The translations under genes and the position numbers were made by a program. Under the pieces are notes generated by a model. That model searched no databases. It was not told the origin of the DNA and worked only from the letters and a program-made list of their open reading frames with translations. Shown piece by piece: positions 52,739 to 61,529 of a DNA stretch of 64,000 bases (positions are counted from its first letter, which is position 1; each line of letters opens with the position of its first letter). The DNA is from Leeuwenhoekiella palythoae. GTDB lineage: Bacteria; Bacteroidota; Bacteroidia; Flavobacteriales; Flavobacteriaceae. The stretch lies in the NCBI RefSeq assembly GCF_900130045.1, contig NZ_FQXT01000003.1:186001-250000 (forward strand), read 5' to 3'.

Positions 52739-55700
52739 AGTTTTACAGTCGCTTCGGTTAATATTTCACGTACTTCGGTTTTACAGCTTCCGCAGCCTAG
52801 TCCGGCTCCGGTTTGATCACAAAGTGCAGTAAAATCTGTGCATCCCTGTCTTATTGCTTCTTCAATATTGCCGCTTCCCACCTGACTACATGAACAAATA
52901 AGTTTACCTTTTACCGGCTCTTGCTTGGTTGCTCCTCTAAGTAATAATTCGCGTTTTTCTGCAAGTTCAATGCGGCTGTCAATTAAATTCTTGAATTCTG
53001 CAAACTCTTGCTTGTCCCCCATCAAAATTGCTCCTACTAGTAAATCATCTTTGATGATGCATTTTTTATAGTATTGTTTTGAGACATCCATAAAAATAAC
53101 TTCCTCATACGAAGGATCATTTTTAGGCACACTCACCTGTCCTATACTACAGAGGTCTAAATCTTCAAACTTGAGAATATTCATCAACACAGAACCCTTA
53201 TAAGGATTGCTAATATCGCCTGCTAAATAGTTAGCCAGAATATTAGCCTGTTCTTCAGCCGCTGCGGTGATCCCAAAAGTTTGGTTTCTAAATTCTGCTA
53301 TTTCCCCAAGGGCAAAAATAGAGGCCTCTGAAGTTTGCATATACTCATTTACACGTAGCCCTTTACCCATTTTTAATCCAGCCTTGCGTGCAATCTCAAT
53401 ATTAGGTCGCGTACCTACGGCATAGACAATTGCGTTAGCTTCCAAAACTTTTCCACTTTTTAGAGTGACCTCTAAACTATGACTTTCTTCCGCGTCAAAA
53501 ACCGTACTCACTTCATTGTCAAAATAGATCTGAATTCCGCGTTGCTGCACATTGTTTGCAAGCATATTACTGGCTATACTATCCAATTGCCGCTCCATTA
53601 AATATGATGAGCGCTGAATGATGGTTATTTTAACTGATTTATGCCGAAGCGCCGCTGCCAATTCAAGTCCTAAAAGTCCGCCTCCTACAATCACGACATG
53701 TTGCTGATCATTAGGAATTCCCGATTGCATCAAGTACTTTTTAAATCGATCTGCATCAAGTTTATCCCGCATAGTAAACCTACCCGGAAGATCTAATCGC
53801 ACATCTGTAGGAACAAAGGCCCTGCTTCCGGTGGCGATGATTAATTTATCATAGGCATGATAAATACCTTGACTGTCTTTTAAGGTTCTCGATTTCTTAT
53901 CGATATCAACAATAGAATTATTCTTAAAAAGTCTGATATCTAATGTAGAAAGGTGTTGCTCTTTTATTTTAAGCAACTGCTCCCAGGATAATTCTTCAGT
54001 GATATATTCCGGCAGGAGCACCCGATTATAAAAGGGATGTGCTTCTTTTGAAAAGACACAAATAATATCTTGTGTATTGCGCTCTCTATAATTTTGAATA
54101 AAGCGAAATGCAGCTGCTCCCGAACCTATAACGACGATTTTTTCTCGCTTTTTAGTATACTTTTCCACACGTACCGCAGTAAACTTAAAGTCTGGTTCTT
54201 TGCTCTGAGGATCCACCATATTTTGCGTCAAATTATTGGTGCGATTGAGATCAGAGGCTAACTTTTTTCCCCAATGCATAGGTAAAAACACAACGCCCTG
54301 TCGTATGGTATCAGTAAGTTTTGCTTTTACACGAACATTACCGTTTTCGCTAGCAACCTCACAAATAGTTCCTTCTCTTATCTTTAGTTTAACGGCATCA
54401 ACCGGATGAATTTCCAATACCGGTGTGGGATAATGCGTTTTTAAACGGGACACCTTGCCGGTTTTTGTCATGGTATGCCATTGATCGCGCACACGACCTG
54501 TTGTTAACACAAAGGGATATTCGGCATCAGGCTTTATAGAACGATTGTACAAAGTAGACGGAATATTAAATACCGCCTTTTTACTAGGTGTATAAAACTT
54601 TTTATCCTCAAACAAACGCGGTGTTCCGGTATGTCTGTATGTATTCACCGGCCATTGAAATGTTCCCTCGTTTTTTAGACGATCATAATTAAGGTAAGAA
54701 ATATCAATATTGGTGCCTTTAGTCATCGCGGCGTATTCTTGATAAATCTCTGAGGTATTGTAGTAATCAAAGCCTCTGAACCCCATTTTTTGTGCAAAAT
54801 CACAAAGTATTTCTACATCTGGCCTTGCCTCACCGGGTGCCTCCACAACCTTAGGCAAGTGCGAAATCCTTCGTTCTGAATTGGTCATCGTTCCTTCTTT
54901 CTCCAGCCATCCTGCAGCAGGCAAAATTAAGTCTGCATATTGCAACGTATCTGATCGCTTAGAAATGTCCTGAACCACAACGAATTTTGCATTTTGAAGG
55001 GCTTTATCAACCTTCCGCACATCTGGCAAACTCACAGACGGATTGGTGCAAATAATCCATACTGCTTTTAATCGTCCTGTCTCTAAGGCTTCAAACATCT
55101 GTGTTGCGGTGTAGCCCGGTTTTCCAGAAATCTCGTTTACACCCCAGAAATGAGCGACTTCGCGACGATGATTTTCATTCATTAAATCTTTGTGCACCGC
55201 TAATAAATTAGCCATACCGCCCACTTCACGACCTCCCATAGCATTAGGTTGACCAGTGAGTGAAAAAGGACCCGAGCCCGGCTTGCCAACTTGACCGGTA
55301 ATTAAAGATAGGTTTAAGAGGGCAAAATTCTTATTAGTACCTACGACGCTTTGGTTTAAGCCCATCGCCCACATACTTATAAAACCTTTACTGATGCCTA
55401 TTATGTCAGCAGCCTTTTTTATGTCAGCCACCGGAACTCCACATTGCTTTGCAGCTTCCTTTAAAGACAGTTGCATAACTTGAGCCCGATATTGCGCAAA
55501 ACCTTCGGTGTGATTATCTATGAAATCTTTATCTACCAGACCTTGTTCTAAAAGTCTTCGGCCAATGGCGTTATATAGAATGATATCAGTACCGGGCAAC
55601 AGCTGAAGATGTAAATCTGCATAAGCTGCGGTATCTGTACGTCGTGGATCTACAGCTATTGTTTTAACATCGGGATTCTTTTCTTTATGTGCTTCAATAC

Positions 55701-56259
55701 GCCGAAACAGTATAGGATGGCAATACGCCGGATTAGCTCCGGTAATCAAAAAACAATCTGCCAGTTCAATATCTGCATAAGCAATAGGAACAGAATCTTC
55801 ACCAAAAGTCTTTTTATAGCCCACCACTGCACTACTCATACACAAACGGCTATTGGTATCAATATTATTAGTTCCTAAAAAGCCTTTTACAAGTTTATTG
55901 GCGATATAATATTCTTCGGTTAAGCATTGCCCTGAAACATAGAAGCCCACGCTATCCGGACCGTGCTGTTTGATAATGGATTTAAAAACATGTGCAGCAC
56001 GCTCTAATGCAGTATCCCAATCTACCCTATCCAGATTAGGATGCGATTTACTCCAGCGCATTTGAGGATAAAGCAACCGGTCTGAAGTATCATTTACCAC
56101 ATAATGAAGGTTTCTGCCTTTTGAGCACAGCATACCTTTATTTACCGGGTGGTCTGGATCACCTTCAACCGAAACTTTATTCTTAGAGTCTTTCTTTATG
56201 AGTAAACCGCACCCTACTCCACAATAGGAACAAGTAGATTTTATTGAGTTATCCTGCAT
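52735..56259 (-). CDS. assimilatory nitrate reductase fused to NAD(P)H-FAD and BFD electron-input module
   Basis: 1174 residues in one chain. (1) Residues ~5-540 are NasA/NapA-type molybdopterin oxidoreductase, with [4Fe-4S] cysteines Cys10, 13, 17 and 45 (CSYCGVGC, GMLCSKGRN). (2) ~555-690 bind molybdopterin dinucleotide (LTTGRVRDQWHTMTKTGKV, VFLPMHWGKK). (3) ~700-1110 are a NirB-like FAD/NAD reductase (IVVIGSGAAAFRFIQNY, VVIVGGGLLGLELAAALRHK, IFALGEIAEF). (4) ~1120-1160 are a BFD-like [2Fe-2S] domain with Cys 1122, 1124, 1156 and 1159. So nitrate to nitrite in the cytoplasm, with NADH input in cis. Overlaps the rubredoxin gene by 4 bases. Confidence 0.92.
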   Translation of the reverse strand: MQDNSIKSTCSYCGVGCGLLIKKDSKNKVSVEGDPDHPVNKGMLCSKGRNLHYVVNDTSDRLLYPQMRWSKSHPNLDRVDWDTALERAAHVFKSIIKQHGPDSVGFYVSGQCLTEEYYIANKLVKGFLGTNNIDTNSRLCMSSAVVGYKKTFGEDSVPIAYADIELADCFLITGANPAYCHPILFRRIEAHKEKNPDVKTIAVDPRRTDTAAYADLHLQLLPGTDIILYNAIGRRLLEQGLVDKDFIDNHTEGFAQYRAQVMQLSLKEAAKQCGVPVADIKKAADIIGISKGFISMWAMGLNQSVVGTNKNFALLNLSLITGQVGKPGSGPFSLTGQPNAMGGREVGGMANLLAVHKDLMNENHRREVAHFWGVNEISGKPGYTATQMFEALETGRLKAVWIICTNPSVSLPDVRKVDKALQNAKFVVVQDISKRSDTLQYADLILPAAGWLEKEGTMTNSERRISHLPKVVEAPGEARPDVEILCDFAQKMGFRGFDYYNTSEIYQEYAAMTKGTNIDISYLNYDRLKNEGTFQWPVNTYRHTGTPRLFEDKKFYTPSKKAVFNIPSTLYNRSIKPDAEYPFVLTTGRVRDQWHTMTKTGKVSRLKTHYPTPVLEIHPVDAVKLKIREGTICEVASENGNVRVKAKLTDTIRQGVVFLPMHWGKKLASDLNRTNNLTQNMVDPQSKEPDFKFTAVRVEKYTKKREKIVVIGSGAAAFRFIQNYRERNTQDIICVFSKEAHPFYNRVLLPEYITEELSWEQLLKIKEQHLSTLDIRLFKNNSIVDIDKKSRTLKDSQGIYHAYDKLIIATGSRAFVPTDVRLDLPGRFTMRDKLDADRFKKYLMQSGIPNDQQHVVIVGGGLLGLELAAALRHKSVKITIIQRSSYLMERQLDSIASNMLANNVQQRGIQIYFDNEVSTVFDAEESHSLEVTLKSGKVLEANAIVYAVGTRPNIEIARKAGLKMGKGLRVNEYMQTSEASIFALGEIAEFRNQTFGITAAAEEQANILANYLAGDISNPYKGSVLMNILKFEDLDLCSIGQVSVPKNDPSYEEVIFMDVSKQYYKKCIIKDDLLVGAILMGDKQEFAEFKNLIDSRIELAEKRELLLRGATKQEPVKGKLICSCSQVGSGNIEEAIRQGCTDFTALCDQTGAGLGCGSCKTEVREILTEATVKL

Positions 56260-56301
56260 AAACGAGAAATACGTTTGTTTAATGAATTACGAGCTCTGTA
56301 T

Positions 56302-56309
56302 CAAATTTA
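56302..56309 (-). promoter_or_regulatory. -7 element of the nitrate reductase promoter (TAAATTTG)
   Basis: Minus strand TAAATTTG matches TAnnTTTG, 42 bases before the reductase ATG. An ACGTAT half-site lies downstream near 56269. Confidence 0.5.
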
Positions 56310-56371
56310 TCAAGGAAGTCTATAATTGGGCTACCGCAGATAAGTTTGCTCTACTAAGGTTAAAGTTTTAG

Positions 56372-56418
56372 GGGTATTATCAAAATTAAATGCGCTAAAA
56401 TAAATTTTAAGAATACCC
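56372..56418. repeat. inverted repeat between narK and the nitrate reductase
   Basis: Arms gggtatt (56372-56378) and aataccc (56412-56418) with an internal aaaatt/aatttt pairing in between. It sits 10 bases after the narK stop and could be a hairpin at the 3' end of that transcript, or a control site for the reductase. No T-run on the minus strand. Confidence 0.35.
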
Positions 56419-56428
56419 TCAATACTTT

Positions 56429-57859
56429 TTATGCATTAGACGGAATAAAGTTTTCTTGCCCCGAAAGCTTTAATTCTTCGATCGCATTCTTTTCATCTGC
56501 GGTAGAGAACTTTATAGCATAAGCTAATAGACCGATGACGAACACCATAATTCCTATAATGAAATATCCACTAGAAACTGCTGTTGCTGCAGCTTCTGAT
56601 TGTGCTAAGCGAATGACCTCTTCACTGGCACCAGAATTAGCATTGATTGCTGCTTGCTCTGCAACTGCAGCTTTTGATTTCAAAAGCATTGCTGCTAAAA
56701 AAGCACCTACATTACCCCCTGCACCCACGATTCCTGAGATAGAACCAATAGCTTTTTTATTAATAAATGGAACAACAGAGAAAGTTGCGCCTTCGGCCAT
56801 TTGCACCGAAAGACTAAAAGCAACTAGAAAAATAATTCCTAACAATAGACTGGTAATGGTAGAAAAGGTAACAAGCATTACTCCCTCAACAGCCAAGATG
56901 GCCACAAGAAATAAAACACGACCACGAAGACCTTTTAATTTTCCGAAGCGGTCTCCAAAATACCCGCCAAGCGTTCTCGCGAATAAATTCATCAAAGCAA
57001 AAGAGAGCACGATATTACCGGCTGTTATGCGTTCAAGATTAAACGTATTTTGCAAATAATCATCCATTGTCCCGTAAACGGTAAGCTCTATTCCAAAACA
57101 AGCCGCATAGACCACAAATAAGATCCATACGCGATAATCTTTTAAGGCTTCGAGAAAACCAACTTCATCCTTCTTTTTTCCTTTGATCTTTTTTCCCGCC
57201 GCTTTAATCTCTTTGAAATTTCCTTCAGGAGTATCCTTTGTAAAAAAGAAATAGACGATCCCCATTAAAAAGCAAATTACTCCGGCAATAACAAGTGAAT
57301 ACCTCCAGGCATCTGCTTCCGCAACACCTAAACCTATGATAGCCGCAGCTATAAGTGGCATAATTAAACGGTTGGCTCCACCTCCCATATTTCCCCATCC
57401 TGCAGAGGTTGCATTTGCAGTCCCAACTATATTAGAAGCAAACATCAGTGAGGTGTGTACTTGTGTAATCACAAAACTCGCCCCAATAAAACCAATAAAT
57501 AATCTACATATTAAGAATTGTAAGGGTGTCTGCACGAGACCACATAATATTACCGGTATAGCTCCAAGCAATAACAACCAAGTGTAACATAATCTTGGTC
57601 CGTATTTATCGCATAGTTTTCCTATAAGTAAACGGGCAAATACAGTACCTGAAACGGCAAGTATTACAGAATTCCATTTTTGAGCAGGCGTAAGTCCTAA
57701 ATCTCTAACCACATCGGGCATAAAAGGCACAATACCAAACCAAGCGAAAAAACATAAAAAGAATGCAATTGATGTGATCCAAAATGTTCGCATTGGAACA
57801 CTGGTAAAATCTCGAAAATTTAGGCGCGTTGCCTTAGCTGAAGTGATTGTTGTTTTCAT
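56429..57859 (-). CDS. narK: NarK-family nitrate/nitrite transporter
   Basis: 476 residues with 12 transmembrane helices. The nitrate-signature glycine-rich motifs are both present: SAGWGNMGGGANRLIMP in helix 5 and GIVGAGGNVGAFLAAML in helix 11. The substrate arginine is in FARLLIGKLCDKYGPR. It imports nitrate, by symport or in exchange for nitrite, across the inner membrane. Promoter and two palindromes lie directly upstream. Confidence 0.93.
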   Translation of the reverse strand: MKTTITSAKATRLNFRDFTSVPMRTFWITSIAFFLCFFAWFGIVPFMPDVVRDLGLTPAQKWNSVILAVSGTVFARLLIGKLCDKYGPRLCYTWLLLLGAIPVILCGLVQTPLQFLICRLFIGFIGASFVITQVHTSLMFASNIVGTANATSAGWGNMGGGANRLIMPLIAAAIIGLGVAEADAWRYSLVIAGVICFLMGIVYFFFTKDTPEGNFKEIKAAGKKIKGKKKDEVGFLEALKDYRVWILFVVYAACFGIELTVYGTMDDYLQNTFNLERITAGNIVLSFALMNLFARTLGGYFGDRFGKLKGLRGRVLFLVAILAVEGVMLVTFSTITSLLLGIIFLVAFSLSVQMAEGATFSVVPFINKKAIGSISGIVGAGGNVGAFLAAMLLKSKAAVAEQAAINANSGASEEVIRLAQSEAAATAVSSGYFIIGIMVFVIGLLAYAIKFSTADEKNAIEELKLSGQENFIPSNA

Positions 57860-57862
57860 AAT

Positions 57863-57878
57863 TAAGTATTTATACTCA
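57863..57878. promoter_or_regulatory. operator-like near-palindrome downstream of narK -7
   Basis: taagtatttatactca differs at only 2 of 16 positions from the perfect palindrome at 57885-57900, with centres 22 bases apart (about two helix turns). It would lie at the transcription start. Confidence 0.5.
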
Positions 57879-57886
57879 CAAATATA
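57879..57886 (-). promoter_or_regulatory. -7 element of the narK promoter (TATATTTG)
   Basis: Minus strand TATATTTG, perfect consensus, 20 bases before the narK ATG, and flanked on both sides by palindromic sites. Confidence 0.65.
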
Positions 57887-57900
57887 AGTATATATACTTA
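57885..57900. promoter_or_regulatory. perfect 16-base palindrome at the narK promoter
   Basis: taagtatatatactta is its own reverse complement and sits in the spacer just upstream of the -7 element. Each half fits the NarL heptamer reversed (AKRRGTA read as ATAAGTA), in a head-to-head GTA-N4-TAC arrangement rather than the classical 7-2-7. It is a candidate site for the NarL-type regulator at 57996. Confidence 0.55.
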
Positions 57901-57995
57901 ACTAAAATACGTAGTTTAAAGTTTTAAGGAATTCCTAATACCTTTTAAATCTGATTGTTGTGTTTTATAGATATTCTAGTAATCACGCTGTCGTA

Positions 57996-58673
57996 TTAAG
58001 AAATATTGAATGCTGAAACCTTATTCGCCAACTCCATAAGATTTTTAACTTCTAATTTTTTCATCAAATTGAAACGATGCACCTCACAAGTACGTTTGCT
58101 AATATTAAGCTCCTCTCCTATTTCTTTGTTACTCTTTCCTTCGAGAACCAAATTTAATATCTGCTGTTCACGCTTAGTAAGACTAAAAGCATCTGCAACA
58201 GATTCTTTCTTTGTTTCTTGTTTGGGTACAGAAGACACATTACCATTCACAAAGTTGTTGATGATTATAGAGGAGAGTTCGCCTGCAAAATACTTTTCGC
58301 CATTTTTAATCGTATTTAAAGCCTTTATAAATTCTTCTTTACTTGAGCCTTTAAGCAAATATCCGTCTGCACCTGCTTGAATGGACTGCAACACATATTC
58401 TTCACTATCGTGCATAGATAAAACCAAAGTCTTTACAGGAATAGCTTCGTTTTTTATAGCTTGTACCACTTCAATACCATTCATTTCAGGCATTCTAATA
58501 TCTACAATAAGTAAATCTGGAGTGGTCTCTTTGATAACTTGTAATGCTTCTTTACCATTTGAGGCTTCATCTATGACCATAATTTCATGCTCTTCTTCTA
58601 AAAGCGCCTTTATACCATCGCGTACTAGAACGTGATCATCTGCTAGTATAACTTTAAGTGTTTCAGTATCCAT
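57996..58673 (-). CDS. NarL/FixJ-type response regulator
   Basis: 225 residues from ATG 58673; a TTG four codons earlier is less likely. Receiver domain with LADDHVLVRDG, phospho-acceptor Asp in LIVDIRMPEMNG, Lys in YLLKGSSKEE. C-terminal LuxR-type helix-turn-helix: LTKREQQILNLVLEGKSNK, KRTCEVHRFNLMKKL. It starts 4 bases after the sensor kinase stop; the pair probably regulates the nitrate genes, a prediction from context and from the sensor's PilJ/NarX-like input domain. Confidence 0.93.
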   Translation of the reverse strand: MDTETLKVILADDHVLVRDGIKALLEEEHEIMVIDEASNGKEALQVIKETTPDLLIVDIRMPEMNGIEVVQAIKNEAIPVKTLVLSMHDSEEYVLQSIQAGADGYLLKGSSKEEFIKALNTIKNGEKYFAGELSSIIINNFVNGNVSSVPKQETKKESVADAFSLTKREQQILNLVLEGKSNKEIGEELNISKRTCEVHRFNLMKKLEVKNLMELANKVSAFNIS

Positions 58674-58677
58674 AGGG

Positions 58678-60477
58678 TCAATCAATAGGAATATTTAGTG
58701 TAATGCGGGTTCCTTTTCCAACTTCCGAATTTACAAAAAGTCTCCCATTTATATAGTTCATACGTTCGCGCATAAATGTCATTCCCATACCGCCATCTCC
58801 ACGTTTAGTTTGTTGGGCTTGCTCAATATCAAAGCCATCGCCATCGTCTTCAATGGTCAGACTTAGAAGATGCTCGGTATGTCTAATTCTTACTAAAATA
58901 CTCGTAGAATTTGCATATTTAATAGCATTATTTACAGCTTCTTGCGTAATACGATACGTATTGATTTCCACAAGGGAATCTAACCTTTGATAGAAACCCG
59001 TCGTGTTATTTAGAGTGATTTGTTTCCCCGTTAAACCGGTTAATTCTTTAGCCAGTTTGATCAATGCAGGCACTAAACCGTGATCTGTTAATTCTGGTGG
59101 GGTTAAATTGAAAGTGGCGGTACGTATGCCTTTTATAATATCTAAAGAGAGTACTTTAAGGTGATCTATTTTAGTCTGCGCTTTGTCACGATCCTTGAGG
59201 TTGATGCTCTCTAAAGTAAATTTTAGTCCGGTCAGCATTTGACCAATGCCGTCGTGTAGATCTTGCGCAATCCTATTTTGTTCTTGTTCCTGGTTTTCTA
59301 TTATTTGTCTTGAGACATTTTTCTGCCTGCTTATGCGCTCTTCAAAATTGGCTTTAGTTAACCGCTCTATTTCCTCGTGCGCTTCTTTTCTTTTAGTAAT
59401 ATCTAAAAGAATTATTAGAAGTTCGTTGCTACTTTTTTCCTTTTGAAACGGTAATAACGACATCTCTAAATACAACTCATCACCTTCTGGCGATCTGCCT
59501 TTAACCTCACCTTGCCATCCAGTTTTTTTATGTTCAGTGAGAATCTTTTCTAAATTTTGTTGCTCGAGTTCTACATTTGAGATCACCGAAGCAAACTTTG
59601 TATTCTCTTGTACTGAATTCAGCTTAAACATTTTTTTAAATTGTTCTCCTGCCTGAAGGAGTACACCGCTAGTATCGGTGCGTACAAAAAGTAATGTTTT
59701 ATCCATTGCTTGGTTTAAGGCTCGAGATTCCCAAAGCAATTTTTCTTTTGACTCTGTAAGCGCATCGGCATCTTTTGCCATTTTTAAAGCTTTACGCTCT
59801 GCATTAATAAGTTCTAGCATTCCGTTACGAACAACTTTTGCTGTAGGCCAGAAAATAAAGATAAATTCGCCCAATAAAATCAAAAGTGTAAGACAAGCAA
59901 GTAGCGTTTCTAGCGTACGAAGGCGATCAATTTTTGCAGCTGCTTCGAGTTCATACTGATCTACAATTTGATCCATCAATTTTAAAAACGCTCCCTCGTT
60001 TTTCTGAATCGTTTGTATCGCTGAGTCCATCTCTGCGTTGGATTGACTCGTATTTTGAGATGGTCTAATTAGGGTGGATGAAGCATCTAGAATTTGGTTA
60101 AAAAACGGATTGATTTTCTCATAAAGTTTGGCAATAGTATCTGAAGCGATATGCGGAATTTGTAAGGAATCGCTGCCTTGCTGAAGCGCTTTGTGACTCA
60201 CATACCATAGATTACGGGTTTGAGCCAAACTATCTTGAAGAGCACGCAACGCAAATTTAGAATCCGGATATTTAAGTTGAATGGCTTCTTTTGTAAGCTT
60301 TTGGCTTAACATACGCTGCCGCCCGGCAATATTGATCACTCTACTGTCAGTAGCCTGATCATCTAAAAAATTCTGTACTAAAAACTGACTTACGAAAACC
60401 GAGACTGCGATGAGGCTCAAAGCAATTATGTAGAGGCGGCGTAATTTTACAAAGGTTTTTTGATCTAACGATGCCAT
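58678..60477 (-). CDS. NarX/NarQ-like sensor histidine kinase
   Basis: About 599 residues from ATG 60477 (MASLDQKTF); an earlier TTG would overlap the DUF4202 gene. A periplasmic four-helix sensor lies between two TM segments (~12-38 and ~190-210). It begins DSRVINIAGRQRMLSQKL, closely like the P-box of NarX/NarQ, whose Arg binds nitrate (here Arg of QRML). A coiled stretch and a PAS domain (~270-365) follow. HisKA_3 with phospho-acceptor His in AQDLHDGIGQM (~408) and an HATPase domain (EDDGDGFDIEQ, GGMGMTFMRERM) end the chain. Likely nitrate/nitrite sensor. Confidence 0.9.
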   Translation of the reverse strand: MASLDQKTFVKLRRLYIIALSLIAVSVFVSQFLVQNFLDDQATDSRVINIAGRQRMLSQKLTKEAIQLKYPDSKFALRALQDSLAQTRNLWYVSHKALQQGSDSLQIPHIASDTIAKLYEKINPFFNQILDASSTLIRPSQNTSQSNAEMDSAIQTIQKNEGAFLKLMDQIVDQYELEAAAKIDRLRTLETLLACLTLLILLGEFIFIFWPTAKVVRNGMLELINAERKALKMAKDADALTESKEKLLWESRALNQAMDKTLLFVRTDTSGVLLQAGEQFKKMFKLNSVQENTKFASVISNVELEQQNLEKILTEHKKTGWQGEVKGRSPEGDELYLEMSLLPFQKEKSSNELLIILLDITKRKEAHEEIERLTKANFEERISRQKNVSRQIIENQEQEQNRIAQDLHDGIGQMLTGLKFTLESINLKDRDKAQTKIDHLKVLSLDIIKGIRTATFNLTPPELTDHGLVPALIKLAKELTGLTGKQITLNNTTGFYQRLDSLVEINTYRITQEAVNNAIKYANSTSILVRIRHTEHLLSLTIEDDGDGFDIEQAQQTKRGDGGMGMTFMRERMNYINGRLFVNSEVGKGTRITLNIPID

Positions 60478-60484
60478 AATTACA

Positions 60485-61063
60485 TTAAGCAAGTGCTTTA
60501 CCCACCAGATCTAATGTGGTTGCACTTAGTGGGAGTTTAAGCGCTGCTTGCTGGCCTTTCTCAGACATTTTTGCCCAAGTTTTCTGAACAATATCAATGA
60601 CTTTATCTGTCTCGTGCTTGGCTGCAAAATCTTCAAAATAATAGCTTAAAAATACCAAACAAATTACATCTTCTAAGGTTTGAGATTCCTGATCTTTTTT
60701 AATGCGCTTTTTCTTAATTAGAAACTGAACCCGATCTATAAATTCCTTCTCAAAGTCTAAAGATTCTAAAAGATCCCCAGTCACTTGTGCATGCATTTTT
60801 TTTAATTCTTCACGCCATTTTAAATAGCCTACGCGGGTCATTGGATAATCTTCCCGAGGGCTTTTCCAGCGGCAAATATGTTGAGCTCTGGCCGCAACTT
60901 GCAAAGGCTCACTAGCATCTGGCTCAAATGCAAATAAATGTTGCGTCATACGTTGCGAATACAACAATTCTTTAGGGACTTCTTGATCACCATCTTTTTC
61001 AAGATTAGGATCTTGTGCATTTAAAGCATCTATTTTCTGTATCGCTTGCTCGAGTTTTGTCAT
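60485..61063 (-). CDS. DUF4202-family protein
   Basis: 192 residues, all-helical. Conserved-looking His/Trp/Arg clusters: YSQRMTQHLFAFEPDASEPL, ARAQHICRWKSPREDYPMTR, GYLKWREELKKMHAQ. It lacks a signal peptide. The family is repeatedly found beside nitrite reductase or sulfate-assimilation genes, to my recollection, but has no known function. It lies between nirD and the sensor kinase in the same direction (11-base and 7-base gaps), so it is probably expressed with them. Confidence 0.8.
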   Translation of the reverse strand: MTKLEQAIQKIDALNAQDPNLEKDGDQEVPKELLYSQRMTQHLFAFEPDASEPLQVAARAQHICRWKSPREDYPMTRVGYLKWREELKKMHAQVTGDLLESLDFEKEFIDRVQFLIKKKRIKKDQESQTLEDVICLVFLSYYFEDFAAKHETDKVIDIVQKTWAKMSEKGQQAALKLPLSATTLDLVGKALA

Positions 61064-61074
61064 GGTTTAGGTTA

Positions 61075-61452
61075 TTAATCCTCAAAACCAATATACACCA
61101 TTTCATTTTGAATTTTTACCGGATAGACCGCAATTTTAAAATTTTCCCCGTTTAGATTTGAACCATTTTCAAGCGAAAAGGTCTTTTTGTGCAATGGGCA
61201 CGCTACTTTGGGAATACCATCTAGATCACCGATCATCCCTCTTGAAAGCACCATTTCCATTTTATGAGGGCACAAGTTCTGACAGGCATACCACGACTGG
61301 GTAAGACTGAAATTATACACTGCGATCTGTTTATTTTTATGTTTAATGCACGCCCCACCATTCTGCGGAAAATCGGATTGGTGACCAACTTGTACCCAAG
61401 TTCTGGCCCCTTCCAGTGTTACACTTTTATACGTATTGAGTAATTCTTCCAT
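61075..61452 (-). CDS. nirD: nitrite reductase small subunit NirD (Rieske-type)
   Basis: 125 residues. Rieske fold with ligand motifs intact: LCPHKMEM (Cys-x-His) and CPLHKKTF (Cys-x2-His). Enterobacterial NirD proteins usually lack these, so this one probably does bind a [2Fe-2S] cluster. It is the small subunit of the NADH nitrite reductase with NirB, 77 bases downstream of nirB. Confidence 0.9.
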   Translation of the reverse strand: MEELLNTYKSVTLEGARTWVQVGHQSDFPQNGGACIKHKNKQIAVYNFSLTQSWYACQNLCPHKMEMVLSRGMIGDLDGIPKVACPLHKKTFSLENGSNLNGENFKIAVYPVKIQNEMVYIGFED

Positions 61453-61529
61453 AAGTGATTTTTTAAAATTACCTGTTGAATATGCTTTTATTTGAAACTT
61501 CTATTGTGGTATGAAAAATTCTGCCAGTT

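Noticed and set aside
56535-57059. Long open frame (174 codons) antisense to narK
   Set aside because: It is a shadow of narK's hydrophobic codons; no start signal, no conserved motif, and composition is low-complexity Thr/Ala/Pro.
60477-60492. 8-base overlap between DUF4202 gene and sensor kinase gene
   Set aside because: It depends on a TTG start; the ATG at 60477 is better and leaves a 7-base gap.
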